From assembly GCF_900114845.1 (NCBI RefSeq), contig NZ_FOUK01000001.1:846479-910478 (forward strand): 64,000 nucleotides of DNA. Direction: 5' to 3'. The stretch comes from Pimelobacter simplex. GTDB lineage: Bacteria; Actinomycetota; Actinomycetes; Propionibacteriales; Nocardioidaceae. The notes below the pieces were generated by a model that made no database searches, had not been told where the DNA came from, and saw only the letters and a program-made list of their open reading frames with translations. Both the position numbers and the translations under genes were made by a program. The stretch's first letter is position 1; each line of letters opens with the position of its first letter. Below, piece after piece: positions 34,730-42,665 of the stretch.

Positions 34730-36010
34730 ATGACTTCGAGCGCCCTTCTCGCCGACCTCCGGGCGGAGGTGCGGGTGCGCGAGGAGTCGGTGGTGCGCGA
34801 GTGGGCGGGCATCGTGGAGTGGGCCGCCGGCAACACCGTGACCGGCCCGGGGGCGGGTGCGGCGACGATCCGGGACGGTTTCGTCGACACCGGGCTGCCG
34901 ATCGCGGGCGAGGGCGCGCCGTTGGTGTCGGAGTTCGCGCTCATGGAGCTAGTGGCCGTGCTCGGCCGGTCGCCTGATGGCGGCCGGGTCTATGTCGGCC
35001 GGGTCTTGGAGTGCGCCTGGCGCCTCCCGCAGGTCTATGCGTCGGTCGTGGCGGGGCGGTTGGCGCCGTGGCGGGCTGAGCGCATCGCCGAAGCCACCCG
35101 CCCCCTCTGCCCCGCGGCCGCCGCGTTCGTCGACCGGCAGCTGTTCAACGCCTCCGGCGTGGGTTGGGCCCAGCTGGAGCGGTTGATTGCGGAGGCGGTC
35201 ATCCGGTTCGACCCCGAGCGCTACGAGGCCGAGCGTGCGGCGGCGAGCGACCATCGCTATGTCGAGGTCGGGGCACCCGACGGCAACGGGCTGGTGTCGA
35301 TCGACGGCCTCCTCGACGCCGCCGACGGTGCCGACCTCGACCAGGCGATCAGCCGCCGCGCCACGCTGCTGGGCCGGCTGGGCAACGAGGCGAGCCTGGA
35401 TGTGCGCCGCTCCCAGGCCCTCGGTGACCTGGCTCGGAACGACCTCACGCTCGATCTCGGCGCGGAGGGCTCGCCTAGCCGCCGGGCCGTGCTGAACGTG
35501 CACATCACGGACACGTCCCTCGCGGGAAGCAACCCGGTCGGCCGATGGGACCAGCAGCCCGTGAGTGCGCAGCAGATCCGCGAGTGGCTGGCCCAACCGG
35601 GCATGTCGGTGACGGTCCGGCCCGTGATCGACCTGGCCGGGCATGTGCCGGTGACGGCCTACGAGATCCCCGACCGCCACCGCCAGCAAGTCGAGCTCCG
35701 CGACCACACCTGCCGCTTCCCGTACTGCACCAGGCCAGCGATGCGCTGCGACCTCGACCACGCCAGACCGCACGGCAGGGGCGGGCCCACGTGCCCGTGC
35801 AACCTGGTCCCGTTGTGTCGGCGCCACCACCGGGCCAAGACCCACAGCACCTGGCGCTACCAGGTCACCAAGATCGGCACCTACGTCTGGCGAAGCCCAG
35901 CCGGCTTCCACTTCGAGGTCAGCCACCGCGGAACACATCCCCAAGAGCACGCAGACTCCAGCGAAGACCCGGAGCCAGGGGTGTACCGGCAGCAACCCGA
36001 CGCCCACTGA
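34730..36010 (+). CDS. DUF222 / HNH endonuclease domain protein (13E12 repeat family)
   Basis: Protein of 426 residues with an N-terminal helical DUF222 region (about 1-270) and a C-terminal HNH nuclease domain. The HNH part shows CRFPYCTRP with a zinc-binding Cys pair, CDLDHARPHGRGGPT with the catalytic DH, and LCRRHHRAKT. This family occurs in many copies in actinobacteria and is linked to mobile DNA in mycobacteria (13E12), but its role is not established. A strong hairpin follows between this gene and typA. No flanking repeats or att-like sites were seen. Confidence 0.92.
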   Translation: MTSSALLADLRAEVRVREESVVREWAGIVEWAAGNTVTGPGAGAATIRDGFVDTGLPIAGEGAPLVSEFALMELVAVLGRSPDGGRVYVGRVLECAWRLPQVYASVVAGRLAPWRAERIAEATRPLCPAAAAFVDRQLFNASGVGWAQLERLIAEAVIRFDPERYEAERAAASDHRYVEVGAPDGNGLVSIDGLLDAADGADLDQAISRRATLLGRLGNEASLDVRRSQALGDLARNDLTLDLGAEGSPSRRAVLNVHITDTSLAGSNPVGRWDQQPVSAQQIREWLAQPGMSVTVRPVIDLAGHVPVTAYEIPDRHRQQVELRDHTCRFPYCTRPAMRCDLDHARPHGRGGPTCPCNLVPLCRRHHRAKTHSTWRYQVTKIGTYVWRSPAGFHFEVSHRGTHPQEHADSSEDPEPGVYRQQPDAH

Positions 36011-36065
36011 GCACCGCAACCAGGTACCTCAACCCCTGCGGCGCGCCACCACGCCATCAGGAGAA

Positions 36066-36104
36066 AGGCCCCGCACCAGACCGCGGTCGGTCCGGGCGGG
36101 GCCT
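36066..36104. terminator. Terminator between the HNH gene and typA
   Basis: AGGCCCCGC (36066-36074) pairs with GCGGGGCCT (36096-36104) over a 21-base interior that contains the palindrome GACCGCGGTC. It lies between the convergent ends of the HNH gene and typA and could serve both strands. Confidence 0.6.
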
Positions 36105-36121
36105 CTACTGAGCTACGGGAC

Positions 36122-38026
36122 CTACTTGTTCGCCTTGCGCGCCCGGCTCGCCATCTTCGCCCGCTCGTTCTGGTCGAGGACGACCTTGCGGATCCGCACC
36201 GTCTCGGGCGTGATCTCGACGCACTCGTCCTCGCGGCAGAACTCCAGGCACTGCTCGAGCGAGAGCTTGCGCGGCGGGATGAGCTTCTCGAAGTTGTCGG
36301 AGGTGGCGGACCGGATGTTGGTCTGCTGCTTCTCCTTGGTGATGTTGACGTCCATGTCGTCGGCGCGCGAGTTCTCGCCGACGATCATGCCCTCGTAGAC
36401 CTCGGTCGCGGGGTCGACGAACATGGTGCCGCGCTCCTGCAGCGACGTCATGGCGTACGCCGTCGCGGCGCCCGAGCGGTCGGCGACGAGCGAGCCGGAC
36501 TGGCGGGAGCGGATCTCGCCGGCCCAGGGGAAGTAGCCCTCGGAGATCGAGTGCGCGATGCCGGTGCCGCGGGTCTCGGTGAGGAAGTCGGTGCGGAAGC
36601 CGATCAGGCCGCGGGCCGGGACGACGAACTCCATGCGCACCCAGCCGGTGCCGTGGTTGGTCATGCCCTCCATGCGGCCCTTGCGGTTGGCGAGGAGCTC
36701 GGTGATGGTGCCGAGGAACTCCTCGGGCGCGTCGATGGTGAGGCGCTCGAAGGGCTCGTGCACCTTGCCGTCGATCTCGCGGGTGACGACCTGCGGCTTG
36801 CCGACGGTGAGCTCGTAGCCCTCGCGGCGCATCTGCTCGACGAGGATGGCGAGCGCGAGCTCGCCGCGGCCCTGCACCTCCCAGGCGTCGGGGCGCTCGG
36901 TGGGGAGGACGCGGAGCGAGACGTTGCCGATGAGCTCGGAGTCGAGGCGGTCCTTGACCAGGCGGGCGGTGACCTTGTGGCCCTTGCCGCCCTTGCCGAC
37001 GAGCGGGGAGGTGTTGGTGCCGATCGTCATCGAGATGGCCGGCTCGTCGACGTGGATGAGCGGCAGGGCGACGGGGTTCTCGGGGTCGGCGAGGGTCTCG
37101 CCGATGGTGATCTCCGGGATGCCGGCGACGGCGACGATGTCACCGGGGCCGGCGGACTCGCCGGGCTTGCGCTCGAGGCCCTCGGTGATGAGGAGCTCGG
37201 TGATCTTGACGTTCTTGACCTCGCCGTCGCGGCGCATCCACGCGACCTGCTGGCCCTTCTTGAGGGTGCCGTGCTTGATCCGGAGCAGCGCGAGGCGGCC
37301 GAGGAAGGGGGAGGCGTCGAGGTTGGTGACGTGGGCCTGGAGGGGGGCGTCGGCGTCGTACTCGGGGGCGGGGATCGTCTCGAGGATCGTCCGGAAGAGC
37401 GGCTCGAGGTCGGTGCCCTCGGGGAGGGTGCCGTTCCCGGGCTTGGTGAGCGAGGCGATGCCGGCCTTGCCGGAGGCGAAGACGACGGGGAAGTCGAGCG
37501 CGTCCTGCGAGTGCGAGTCGTCGAGCAGGTCCATGAACAGCTCGTACGTCTCGTCGACGACCTCGTCGATCCGGGCGTCGCCGCGGTCGGTCTTGTTGAC
37601 GACGAGGATCACCGGCATGTCGGCGTTGAGCGCCTTGCGCAGCACGAACCGGGTCTGGGGGAGCGGGCCCTCGGACGCGTCGACGAGGAGGACGATGCCG
37701 TCGACCATCGACAGGCCGCGCTCGACCTCGCCACCGAAGTCGGCGTGGCCGGGGGTGTCGATGATGTTGATGACCATGTCGCCGTCGGCCATCTCCTGCG
37801 CGGAGGGGCCGCGGTAGTGCACCGCGGTGTTCTTCGCGAGGATGGTGATGCCCTTCTCGCGCTCGAGGTCGCCGGAGTCCATCACGCGCTCGGCGACGCC
37901 CTCGGCCTGGTGCGCGCTGAAGGCACCGGCCTGGTGCAGCATCGCGTCGACGAGGGTCGTCTTGCCATGGTCGACGTGGGCGACGATGGCGACGTTGCGG
38001 AGATCGGTACGACGAGTCTGGGACAC
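36122..38026 (-). CDS. typA: Ribosome-associated GTPase TypA/BipA
   Basis: Translational GTPase of 634 residues related to EF-G, involved in ribosome assembly and stress adaptation. G1 is [10 protein letters not shown]3 is [11 protein letters not shown], and NKTD is G4. The [19 protein letters not shown] segment in the C-terminal region is diagnostic of TypA/BipA. Length is normal. The start is GTG at 38026, eight bases after TAGGCT, implying a leaderless message. It is divergent from the racemase-like gene. Confidence 0.97.
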   Translation of the reverse strand: MSQTRRTDLRNVAIVAHVDHGKTTLVDAMLHQAGAFSAHQAEGVAERVMDSGDLEREKGITILAKNTAVHYRGPSAQEMADGDMVINIIDTPGHADFGGEVERGLSMVDGIVLLVDASEGPLPQTRFVLRKALNADMPVILVVNKTDRGDARIDEVVDETYELFMDLLDDSHSQDALDFPVVFASGKAGIASLTKPGNGTLPEGTDLEPLFRTILETIPAPEYDADAPLQAHVTNLDASPFLGRLALLRIKHGTLKKGQQVAWMRRDGEVKNVKITELLITEGLERKPGESAGPGDIVAVAGIPEITIGETLADPENPVALPLIHVDEPAISMTIGTNTSPLVGKGGKGHKVTARLVKDRLDSELIGNVSLRVLPTERPDAWEVQGRGELALAILVEQMRREGYELTVGKPQVVTREIDGKVHEPFERLTIDAPEEFLGTITELLANRKGRMEGMTNHGTGWVRMEFVVPARGLIGFRTDFLTETRGTGIAHSISEGYFPWAGEIRSRQSGSLVADRSGAATAYAMTSLQERGTMFVDPATEVYEGMIVGENSRADDMDVNITKEKQQTNIRSATSDNFEKLIPPRKLSLEQCLEFCREDECVEITPETVRIRKVVLDQNERAKMASRARKANK

Positions 38027-38034
38027 GAACGACC

Positions 38035-38040
38035 AGCCTA
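38035..38040 (-). promoter_or_regulatory. Leaderless-type -10 box (TAGGCT) of typA
   Basis: TAnnnT hexamer eight bases before the GTG start of typA. No Shine-Dalgarno sequence is present. Confidence 0.5.
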
Positions 38041-38079
38041 CTGGCGCGGGACCGTGGGCCGCGCATCGTCGGCACGCCC

Positions 38080-38085
38080 TAGACT
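38080..38085 (+). promoter_or_regulatory. Leaderless-type -10 box (TAGACT)
   Basis: TAnnnT hexamer six bases before the ATG at 38092. Confidence 0.5.
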
Positions 38086-38091
38086 CCCGCT

Positions 38092-38781
38092 ATGCAGACG
38101 ATCGGCCTCATCGGCGGGATGTCCTGGGAGAGCAGCGCCCTGTACTACGAGGCGCTCAACCGCGGTGTCGAGGAGCGGCTGGGTGGCTTCCACTCGGCCC
38201 GGACGACCATGACGTCGGTCGACTTCGCCGAGGTCACCGCGCTCCAGGAGGCCGAGGACTGGGACGGCGTCGCGGCCGTCCTGCGCGACGCGGCGATCTC
38301 CGTCGAGCGGGCCGGGGCCGACTTCCTGATGCTCTGCACCACGACCTTCCACCGGGTCGCCGAGCAGGTCCAGGACGCCGTCGGCATCCCCCTGCTCCAC
38401 CTCGGTGACGTCGTCGCCGAGGCCTGCAAGGCCGAGGGCGTCGAGACGGTCGCCCTCCTCGGCACGAAGTTCGCCATGTCGCGCACCTTCTTCACCGACC
38501 GGATCGCCAGCCACGGGCTCGGCGTCCTGGTCCCCGACGCGGGCCGCCACGACGAGCTCAACGCGATCATCTACGACGAGCTGGTGCACGGGAAGGTCCT
38601 CGACGACTCCCGCCGTGCCGTCGTCGACATGATCAGCGAGCTGTGGGACGCCGGCGCCGGCGGCGTCATCCTCGGCTGCGCCGAGCTCGAGCTGCTCGTG
38701 CGCCAGGCCGACTCCGAGATCCCGGTGTTCCCGTGCACGTCGCTGCACGTGGCCACCGCGCTCGACCGCGCGCTGGCCTGA
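38092..38781 (+). CDS. Aspartate/glutamate racemase family protein
   Basis: Cofactor-independent amino-acid racemase of 229 residues. The start [19 protein letters not shown] and the two catalytic cysteines C82 (LMLCTTTFH) and C196 (VILGCAELE) match the YgeA/aspartate racemase group. Both Cys are present, so it should be active. It lies beside the RiPP locus but on the opposite strand with its own promoter, so a shared function is not implied. Its stop is four bases from the stop of the PqqD-like gene. Confidence 0.93.
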   Translation: MQTIGLIGGMSWESSALYYEALNRGVEERLGGFHSARTTMTSVDFAEVTALQEAEDWDGVAAVLRDAAISVERAGADFLMLCTTTFHRVAEQVQDAVGIPLLHLGDVVAEACKAEGVETVALLGTKFAMSRTFFTDRIASHGLGVLVPDAGRHDELNAIIYDELVHGKVLDDSRRAVVDMISELWDAGAGGVILGCAELELLVRQADSEIPVFPCTSLHVATALDRALA

Positions 38782-38784
38782 GCC

Positions 38785-39069
38785 CTACGACGCGGCGAGC
38801 ACCATCCGCCGGTCGCGCAGCTGGCCGAGGAAGGCCTCGACGTCGGCGCGGCAGCGCTCGGCGGTGATGTCGTACTCGGCGGCGACGAGCACGCACAGCT
38901 CGGTGACGTCGCGCGGCTCGGCGAGGTGCCGCCACAGGGTCGCGGCGACGCCCTTCACCGAGTAGTACTCGCCCTGGGCGAGCCCCATCATCACGAACTC
39001 CTCGCCCATCTCGACCGCGTGGAGCGCGGGGTCACGCATCCACCGTTCGGTTCGCTCTGCTCGGCGCAT
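38785..39069 (-). CDS. PqqD-like RiPP recognition protein (lasso B1-like)
   Basis: Protein of 94 residues with the PqqD/RRE fold features: HAVEMGEEFVMMGLAQGEYYSVKGVAATLWRHL in outline (a beta-hairpin core with YYSVKGVAA), then a helical tail with RADVEAFLGQL. PqqD-like proteins bind RiPP leader peptides and hand them to modifying enzymes; in lasso clusters this is protein B1. The ATG at 39069 has GAGGAG eight bases upstream and lies 38 bases inside the kinase gene; an internal ATG at 39039 has no ribosome site. It is last in the precursor-B2-kinase-B1 operon. Confidence 0.88.
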   Translation of the reverse strand: MRRAERTERWMRDPALHAVEMGEEFVMMGLAQGEYYSVKGVAATLWRHLAEPRDVTELCVLVAAEYDITAERCRADVEAFLGQLRDRRMVLAAS

Positions 39070-39982
39070 GCTGCTGCTCCTCTCGGTCCGAGACGTGGCG
39101 GATGTCGGCGAGGATCGCGTCGGCGGACGACGCGACCGAGTCGGTGTCGCGCGGTCGCTCGACGCGCGCGAGCCGGGCGGTCGCGACGAGGGCGGCGCTG
39201 TGCGCGAGGTGGGTACGACGCAGCGCGCCGACCAGGATCTCGTTGCGGTAGCTGTGCTCGTGCAGGCTGGTGAAGGCCGCCGCGCCGGTCACCGGGACGA
39301 CGCGCAGCGGGCCGTCGTGCCGGTCGAGGACGTAGATCCAGCGGACCGGGACGGGTGCGAGCGGCCCGGCCGCCCGGTCGAGCGGGACGTGGAACTTCGC
39401 GAACGAGGAGTCGACCCGGTCCAGCCCGTCCGAGGGGACGCCGAGCCGGTCGAGCGCGTCCTGCCAGAGCTTGATCCGGGGCCAGCCGGGCAGGGCGCGC
39501 CCGGTCGCGTCGACCGGCACGACGTCGTCGCTGAGGACGACGTGCCCGCGGCGGTGCATCTCGGCGGCCAGGGTCGACTTCCCGGCGCCGGAGTGCCCGA
39601 GGACGATCGCGCAGCCGCCGTCGACGACGAAGGCGTTGCCGTGCAGGACGAGCAGCCCGCGCTGGGCCAGCAGGGCGCCGAGCGCGGAGCCGAGCAGGAA
39701 AAGGCGCAGCCGCGCGTCGGTCGCGCCGGGGTCGGGCGCGATGGTGATCCGGTCGCCGTGCTCGCACGCGTATCGGCCGACACCGGGGACGTCGATGCCG
39801 ATCCGCTCGTCGTCGACCCACAGCCCGCGGGGCAGCGCCACGGCCGCGGCTGACGGCGGCGCCACCGGGCCCAGCCGGACGACGACGTCCGGCCCCGAGG
39901 GCGCGGCGGGCGCCGGGGCCAGGTCGGGCAGCGGCAGCTCGCTGTCGATGAGCAGTCCGTAGCCGGAGTGGAGGGAGGTCAT
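39032..39982 (-). CDS. HPr-kinase-like kinase of a RiPP (lasso-type) cluster
   Basis: Protein of 316 residues with an HPr kinase/phosphorylase C-terminal-like domain: Walker A GHSGAGKST at 129-137 and a following VVLSDDVVPV with the acidic pair D152-D153. In paeninodin-type lasso clusters such kinases phosphorylate the C-terminal serine of the precursor, and the precursor encoded 0.4 kb upstream ends in ...GLGS. The N-terminal 120 residues form an extra beta-rich part often seen in this group. The ATG at 39982 is 11 bases after the B2 stop. It is not a metabolic HPr kinase, as no PTS genes are nearby. Confidence 0.88.
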   Translation of the reverse strand: MTSLHSGYGLLIDSELPLPDLAPAPAAPSGPDVVVRLGPVAPPSAAAVALPRGLWVDDERIGIDVPGVGRYACEHGDRITIAPDPGATDARLRLFLLGSALGALLAQRGLLVLHGNAFVVDGGCAIVLGHSGAGKSTLAAEMHRRGHVVLSDDVVPVDATGRALPGWPRIKLWQDALDRLGVPSDGLDRVDSSFAKFHVPLDRAAGPLAPVPVRWIYVLDRHDGPLRVVPVTGAAAFTSLHEHSYRNEILVGALRRTHLAHSAALVATARLARVERPRDTDSVASSADAILADIRHVSDREEQQHAPSRANRTVDA

Positions 39983-39993
39983 GTCGTCATCTC

Positions 39994-40425
39994 TCAGGGG
40001 TGCCAGCTGAACCGGCCGACGGGGGTCCACGCGGTCGTCGAGCCGCCGGTGACGGTCGCGGCGCCGACGGTGACCCAGGCGTGGGCCCGGAGGTCGCCCG
40101 CGGTGCCGCGGCGCAGCCCGAACACCACGGTGTGGGGCACCCGGGCACCCCGCAGGAGCAGGCGCGCGGTCAGCGCCTGCGGGTAGCAGTCGGACGTCCA
40201 CGGCGTCCGCGCCGCGGCGTACCGGATCGCCCGGGCGACCGACCGCGCCCACGTGATGTCACGCGCGGTCGCGTCCGGGCACGCCGGGGGAGCGGTGCCG
40301 CTCGGTGCGGCCGGTTCGCCGAGGAGGCGACGTACCGCACCGAACGGCAGGACCACCGTCAGCAGCCGGGTGAGCCCGAGGAGGACCCACGCGGCCGCCG
40401 CAGCCAGGCAGAACCTGAGGGTCAG
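39994..40425 (-). CDS. Lasso-type B2 peptidase (transglutaminase-like Cys protease)
   Basis: B2-type leader peptidase of about 143 residues. The catalytic Cys lies in TPWTSDCYPQAL, a short loop leads to LRAHAWVTV with the catalytic His, and TVVFGLRRG is typical. An N-terminal hydrophobic helix (FCLAAAAAWVLLGL) is normal for the family but is covered only if translation begins at the CTG at 40425, which overlaps the precursor stop as CTGA. The first ordinary start is GTG at 40356, giving 120 residues and losing that helix. The frame is open and family-like upstream of 40356, so I favour CTG. Confidence 0.83.
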   Translation of the reverse strand: MTLRFCLAAAAAWVLLGLTRLLTVVLPFGAVRRLLGEPAAPSGTAPPACPDATARDITWARSVARAIRYAAARTPWTSDCYPQALTARLLLRGARVPHTVVFGLRRGTAGDLRAHAWVTVGAATVTGGSTTAWTPVGRFSWHP

Positions 40426-40523
40426 CTGCCGAGCCCGAGGGTGATGTCGATGTCGATGTCGATGTCCTGGGTCGCCGAGAGGCTCAGGGACTCGAGCGTG
40501 GGCGCAACGTAGGTCAGCTTCAT
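40422..40523 (-). CDS. RiPP precursor peptide with YxxPxL leader and (DI)4 core
   Basis: Small gene of 33 codons. The N-terminal part MKLTYVAPTLESL contains Y5-x-x-P8-x-L10, the leader signature recognised by lasso B1/PqqD-like proteins. T18 could be the conserved penultimate leader threonine, which would leave a 14-residue core from D20: DIDIDIDI followed by TLGLGS. Asp26 (core position 7) could act as a ring acceptor; the terminal Ser33 fits a kinase target. GGAG sits six bases before the ATG. The stop overlaps the B2 gene. The core is unlike any lasso core I know, so the final product class is uncertain. Confidence 0.83.
   Translation of the reverse strand: MKLTYVAPTLESLSLSATQDIDIDIDITLGLGS
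40441..40464 (-). repeat. Hexanucleotide repeat encoding the (DI)4 core
   Basis: Four consecutive GACATC units (coding strand) specify Asp-Ile four times in the precursor core. Slippage would change the core length by two residues per step while keeping the frame. Confidence 0.85.
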
Positions 40524-40631
40524 GTGAGCTCCAGTGGGTGCGGGACGGAGTGGAGGGAGTGGCTCCGTCACCACTGCAACGCGGCGGCGGGCGGCCAGGA
40601 CACGTCCCGATCGCCGATTCGTCCCATTTTT

Positions 40632-40654
40632 AACCTTCTCCGGCTCCTCGTTCC
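40632..40654 (-). promoter_or_regulatory. Possible ECF-type promoter of the RiPP operon
   Basis: On the minus strand GGAAC (40654-40650) and GTT (40634-40632) are 15 bases apart, similar to extracytoplasmic-function sigma promoters. It would give a 5' leader of about 100 bases before the precursor. An AT-rich TTAAAAAT overlaps the second element. Confidence 0.25.
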
Positions 40655-40691
40655 GCTGAGCGCTGCCCGCGCCGCGTGCCACGCTCGCCGG

Positions 40692-41807
40692 GTGACCGGT
40701 GCCGCCCTCGACCTGCTCTGCCGCCTCGTGCGCAGCGCGCTCGACGCCGAGGAGGGCCGCGCCGTGACGCCCGTCGGGCCCGTCGCCCTGGGCGCGGTGC
40801 CCCTCCACGACCTCGTGGACGGCGTACGACGGCACCGGGTGCCCGAGCTGCTCGCCGCCCGGTCCGGCCAGCTCGGCCTGCCGGACGAGGTGGTCCGGGT
40901 CCTCGACGCGATGCTCGCGGGCGCGCGCCAGCGTCGGCTGGTGCACACGCTCGAGACGGTCCGCGCCTGGCAGCTCCTCGACACCGCGGGGATCGACGCG
41001 CTGGTGGTCAAGGGCATCCCCCTCGCGGTGCTGACCACCGGTGACGCGGACGCGCGCGGCGCCGGCGACGTGGACCTGCTGGTCCGGCCGGAGTCCGCGG
41101 CCGCGGCGCACCGCCTGCTCACCGGCGCCGGCTGGGCGCTGCACGAGCAGGGCCGGGTCGAGCCCGGGATGTGGGCCTGGCGCCACGTGCAGCGCTGGGG
41201 CCACACGCTGACCTACCTCGGCGCCGGGGCCGACGTCGACCTGCACTGGCGCCTCGACGCGATGCCGGGCGCCCAGCCCGCCACCGGCGACCTCCTCGCC
41301 CGCCGGACGACGGTCGAGGTGGGCGGCGTCGCGATCCCGACGCTGGCGCGGGCGGACGCCTTCCGCCACCTCGCCGGGCACCGCGAGGGCTGGACCTGGC
41401 TGCGCACGCTGGTCGACCTGCGCCGCCTGGCCCGTGACCCGGCGGTCTTCGCCGAGCCGCTCTCGGCGCCCGCACTCACCTCGCTGGCCGCCGCGCGCGC
41501 GACCGTGGGCCTGCCCGGGACGGTTCCCGGACCGGTCCGGGACGCGCTCGACCGGGTCCCCGGCGCCGTCCTGGCCCGGGCCCGCGCCGGGCACGAGCTC
41601 CCGGTCGCGCTCTTCGGGGGCGCGCGGGCCGGCCGCGAGGTCCGCAACGGGATGGCGACCGTGCGCGGCCCCCGCGACGTCCAGCAGCTGGCGATGACGC
41701 TCGTGCTGCCGGCGCACGCCGCGCTGCCGGTCCGGTCGGCGACCGCCTGGGGCGGCGTGCCCCGGGCGTTCGCGCTGCGCACCCGCCGGCTCGTGCGGGG
41801 CCGGTGA
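40692..41807 (+). CDS. Nucleotidyltransferase-family protein of the RiPP locus
   Basis: Protein of 371 residues resembling the uncharacterised nucleotidyltransferase family (NTP_transf_5 type) found in lasso clusters with kinases: LLDTAGIDALVVKGIPLAV, then GAGDVDLLVRPE carrying the metal-binding D-x-D, and later DVDLHWRLDAM. It is transcribed divergently from the precursor operon with 168 bases between. Starting at the GTG at 40692 the N-terminus is MTGAALDLLCRLVRS; no clear ribosome site is seen. In the related pseudomycoidin system such a protein acts with the kinase on the peptide tail; a similar role here is inference. Confidence 0.82.
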   Translation: MTGAALDLLCRLVRSALDAEEGRAVTPVGPVALGAVPLHDLVDGVRRHRVPELLAARSGQLGLPDEVVRVLDAMLAGARQRRLVHTLETVRAWQLLDTAGIDALVVKGIPLAVLTTGDADARGAGDVDLLVRPESAAAAHRLLTGAGWALHEQGRVEPGMWAWRHVQRWGHTLTYLGAGADVDLHWRLDAMPGAQPATGDLLARRTTVEVGGVAIPTLARADAFRHLAGHREGWTWLRTLVDLRRLARDPAVFAEPLSAPALTSLAAARATVGLPGTVPGPVRDALDRVPGAVLARARAGHELPVALFGGARAGREVRNGMATVRGPRDVQQLAMTLVLPAHAALPVRSATAWGGVPRAFALRTRRLVRGR

Positions 41808-41824
41808 GCTCGGCGCCGCGGCGC

Positions 41825-42565
41825 TCAGACGCGGTGCACCTTGTGCTGGGCGGCCTGCGCCCGCGGCTTGATCACCAGCTCGTCGATGTTGACGTGCGGT
41901 GGACGCGTGACGACCCAGGCGATCGCATCGGCGACGTCCTCGGCGACGAGCGGCTCGGCGACCCCGGCGTAGACCGCGTCGGCCCGCTCCTGGTCGCCGT
42001 CGAAGCGGACGAGCGAGAACTCCTCGGTCCGCACCATGCCGGGGGCCACCTCGCAGACCCGGACCGGCTGGTCGAACAGCTCGAGGCGCAGCGTCTCGGT
42101 GACCACCTTGGTGCCGTGCTTGGCCGCGGTGTAGCCGGCGCCGCCCTCGTACGCGATCCGCCCGGCGGTCGACCCGACATTGACGATGGTGCCGGCGCCG
42201 CTCGCCACGAGGGCGGGCAGGAGCGCCTGGGTGACCTGCATCAGGCCGAGCACGTTGACGTCGTACATCCGGCGCCACTGGTCGGGGTCGGCCTCGGCGA
42301 CCGCGCCCAGGCCGATCGCGCCGCCCGCGTTGTTGACCAGGACGTCGAGGCGCGGTCCTACTGCCTCGGCCAGGGCGGCGACCGAGGCCGGCGAGGTGAC
42401 GTCGCAGACGACCGCGCGGCCCCCGATCTCGGCGGCGAGCGCCTCGATCCGGTCGGCGCGGCGCGCGGCGCAGACGACCGTGTAGCCCTCCCGGGCGAGG
42501 TGGCGCGCGGTGGCCGCCCCGATCCCGCTGGAGGCTCCGGTGACGACAGCGGTGCGGGTGCTCAT
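41825..42565 (-). CDS. SDR-family oxidoreductase
   Basis: Short-chain dehydrogenase of 246 residues: TGASSGIG, NNAGGAIGLG, and the catalytic YTAAK. The order and VCEVAPGMVRTEEF resemble YdfG-like NADP-dependent serine/3-hydroxy acid dehydrogenases. I use the ATG at 42565 (MSTRTAVVTG); an ATG three codons upstream (42574) is possible. It is convergent with the nucleotidyltransferase gene and divergent from mshA. A physiological substrate is not evident. Confidence 0.9.
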   Translation of the reverse strand: MSTRTAVVTGASSGIGAATARHLAREGYTVVCAARRADRIEALAAEIGGRAVVCDVTSPASVAALAEAVGPRLDVLVNNAGGAIGLGAVAEADPDQWRRMYDVNVLGLMQVTQALLPALVASGAGTIVNVGSTAGRIAYEGGAGYTAAKHGTKVVTETLRLELFDQPVRVCEVAPGMVRTEEFSLVRFDGDQERADAVYAGVAEPLVAEDVADAIAWVVTRPPHVNIDELVIKPRAQAAQHKVHRV

Positions 42566-42665
42566 GGACCCCATCTTGGACGAACGGGAATGCCAGGCAC
42601 ACTGGGAGGGTTGACCGATCGACCGGGATCAGGCGAGCAGGGCGCAGACGACCGCAGGAGGTGGC

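Noticed and set aside
39032..39982. Metabolic HPr kinase/phosphorylase
   Set aside because: Only the kinase-like domain is present, no PTS or HPr genes are near, and the gene is embedded in a RiPP operon.
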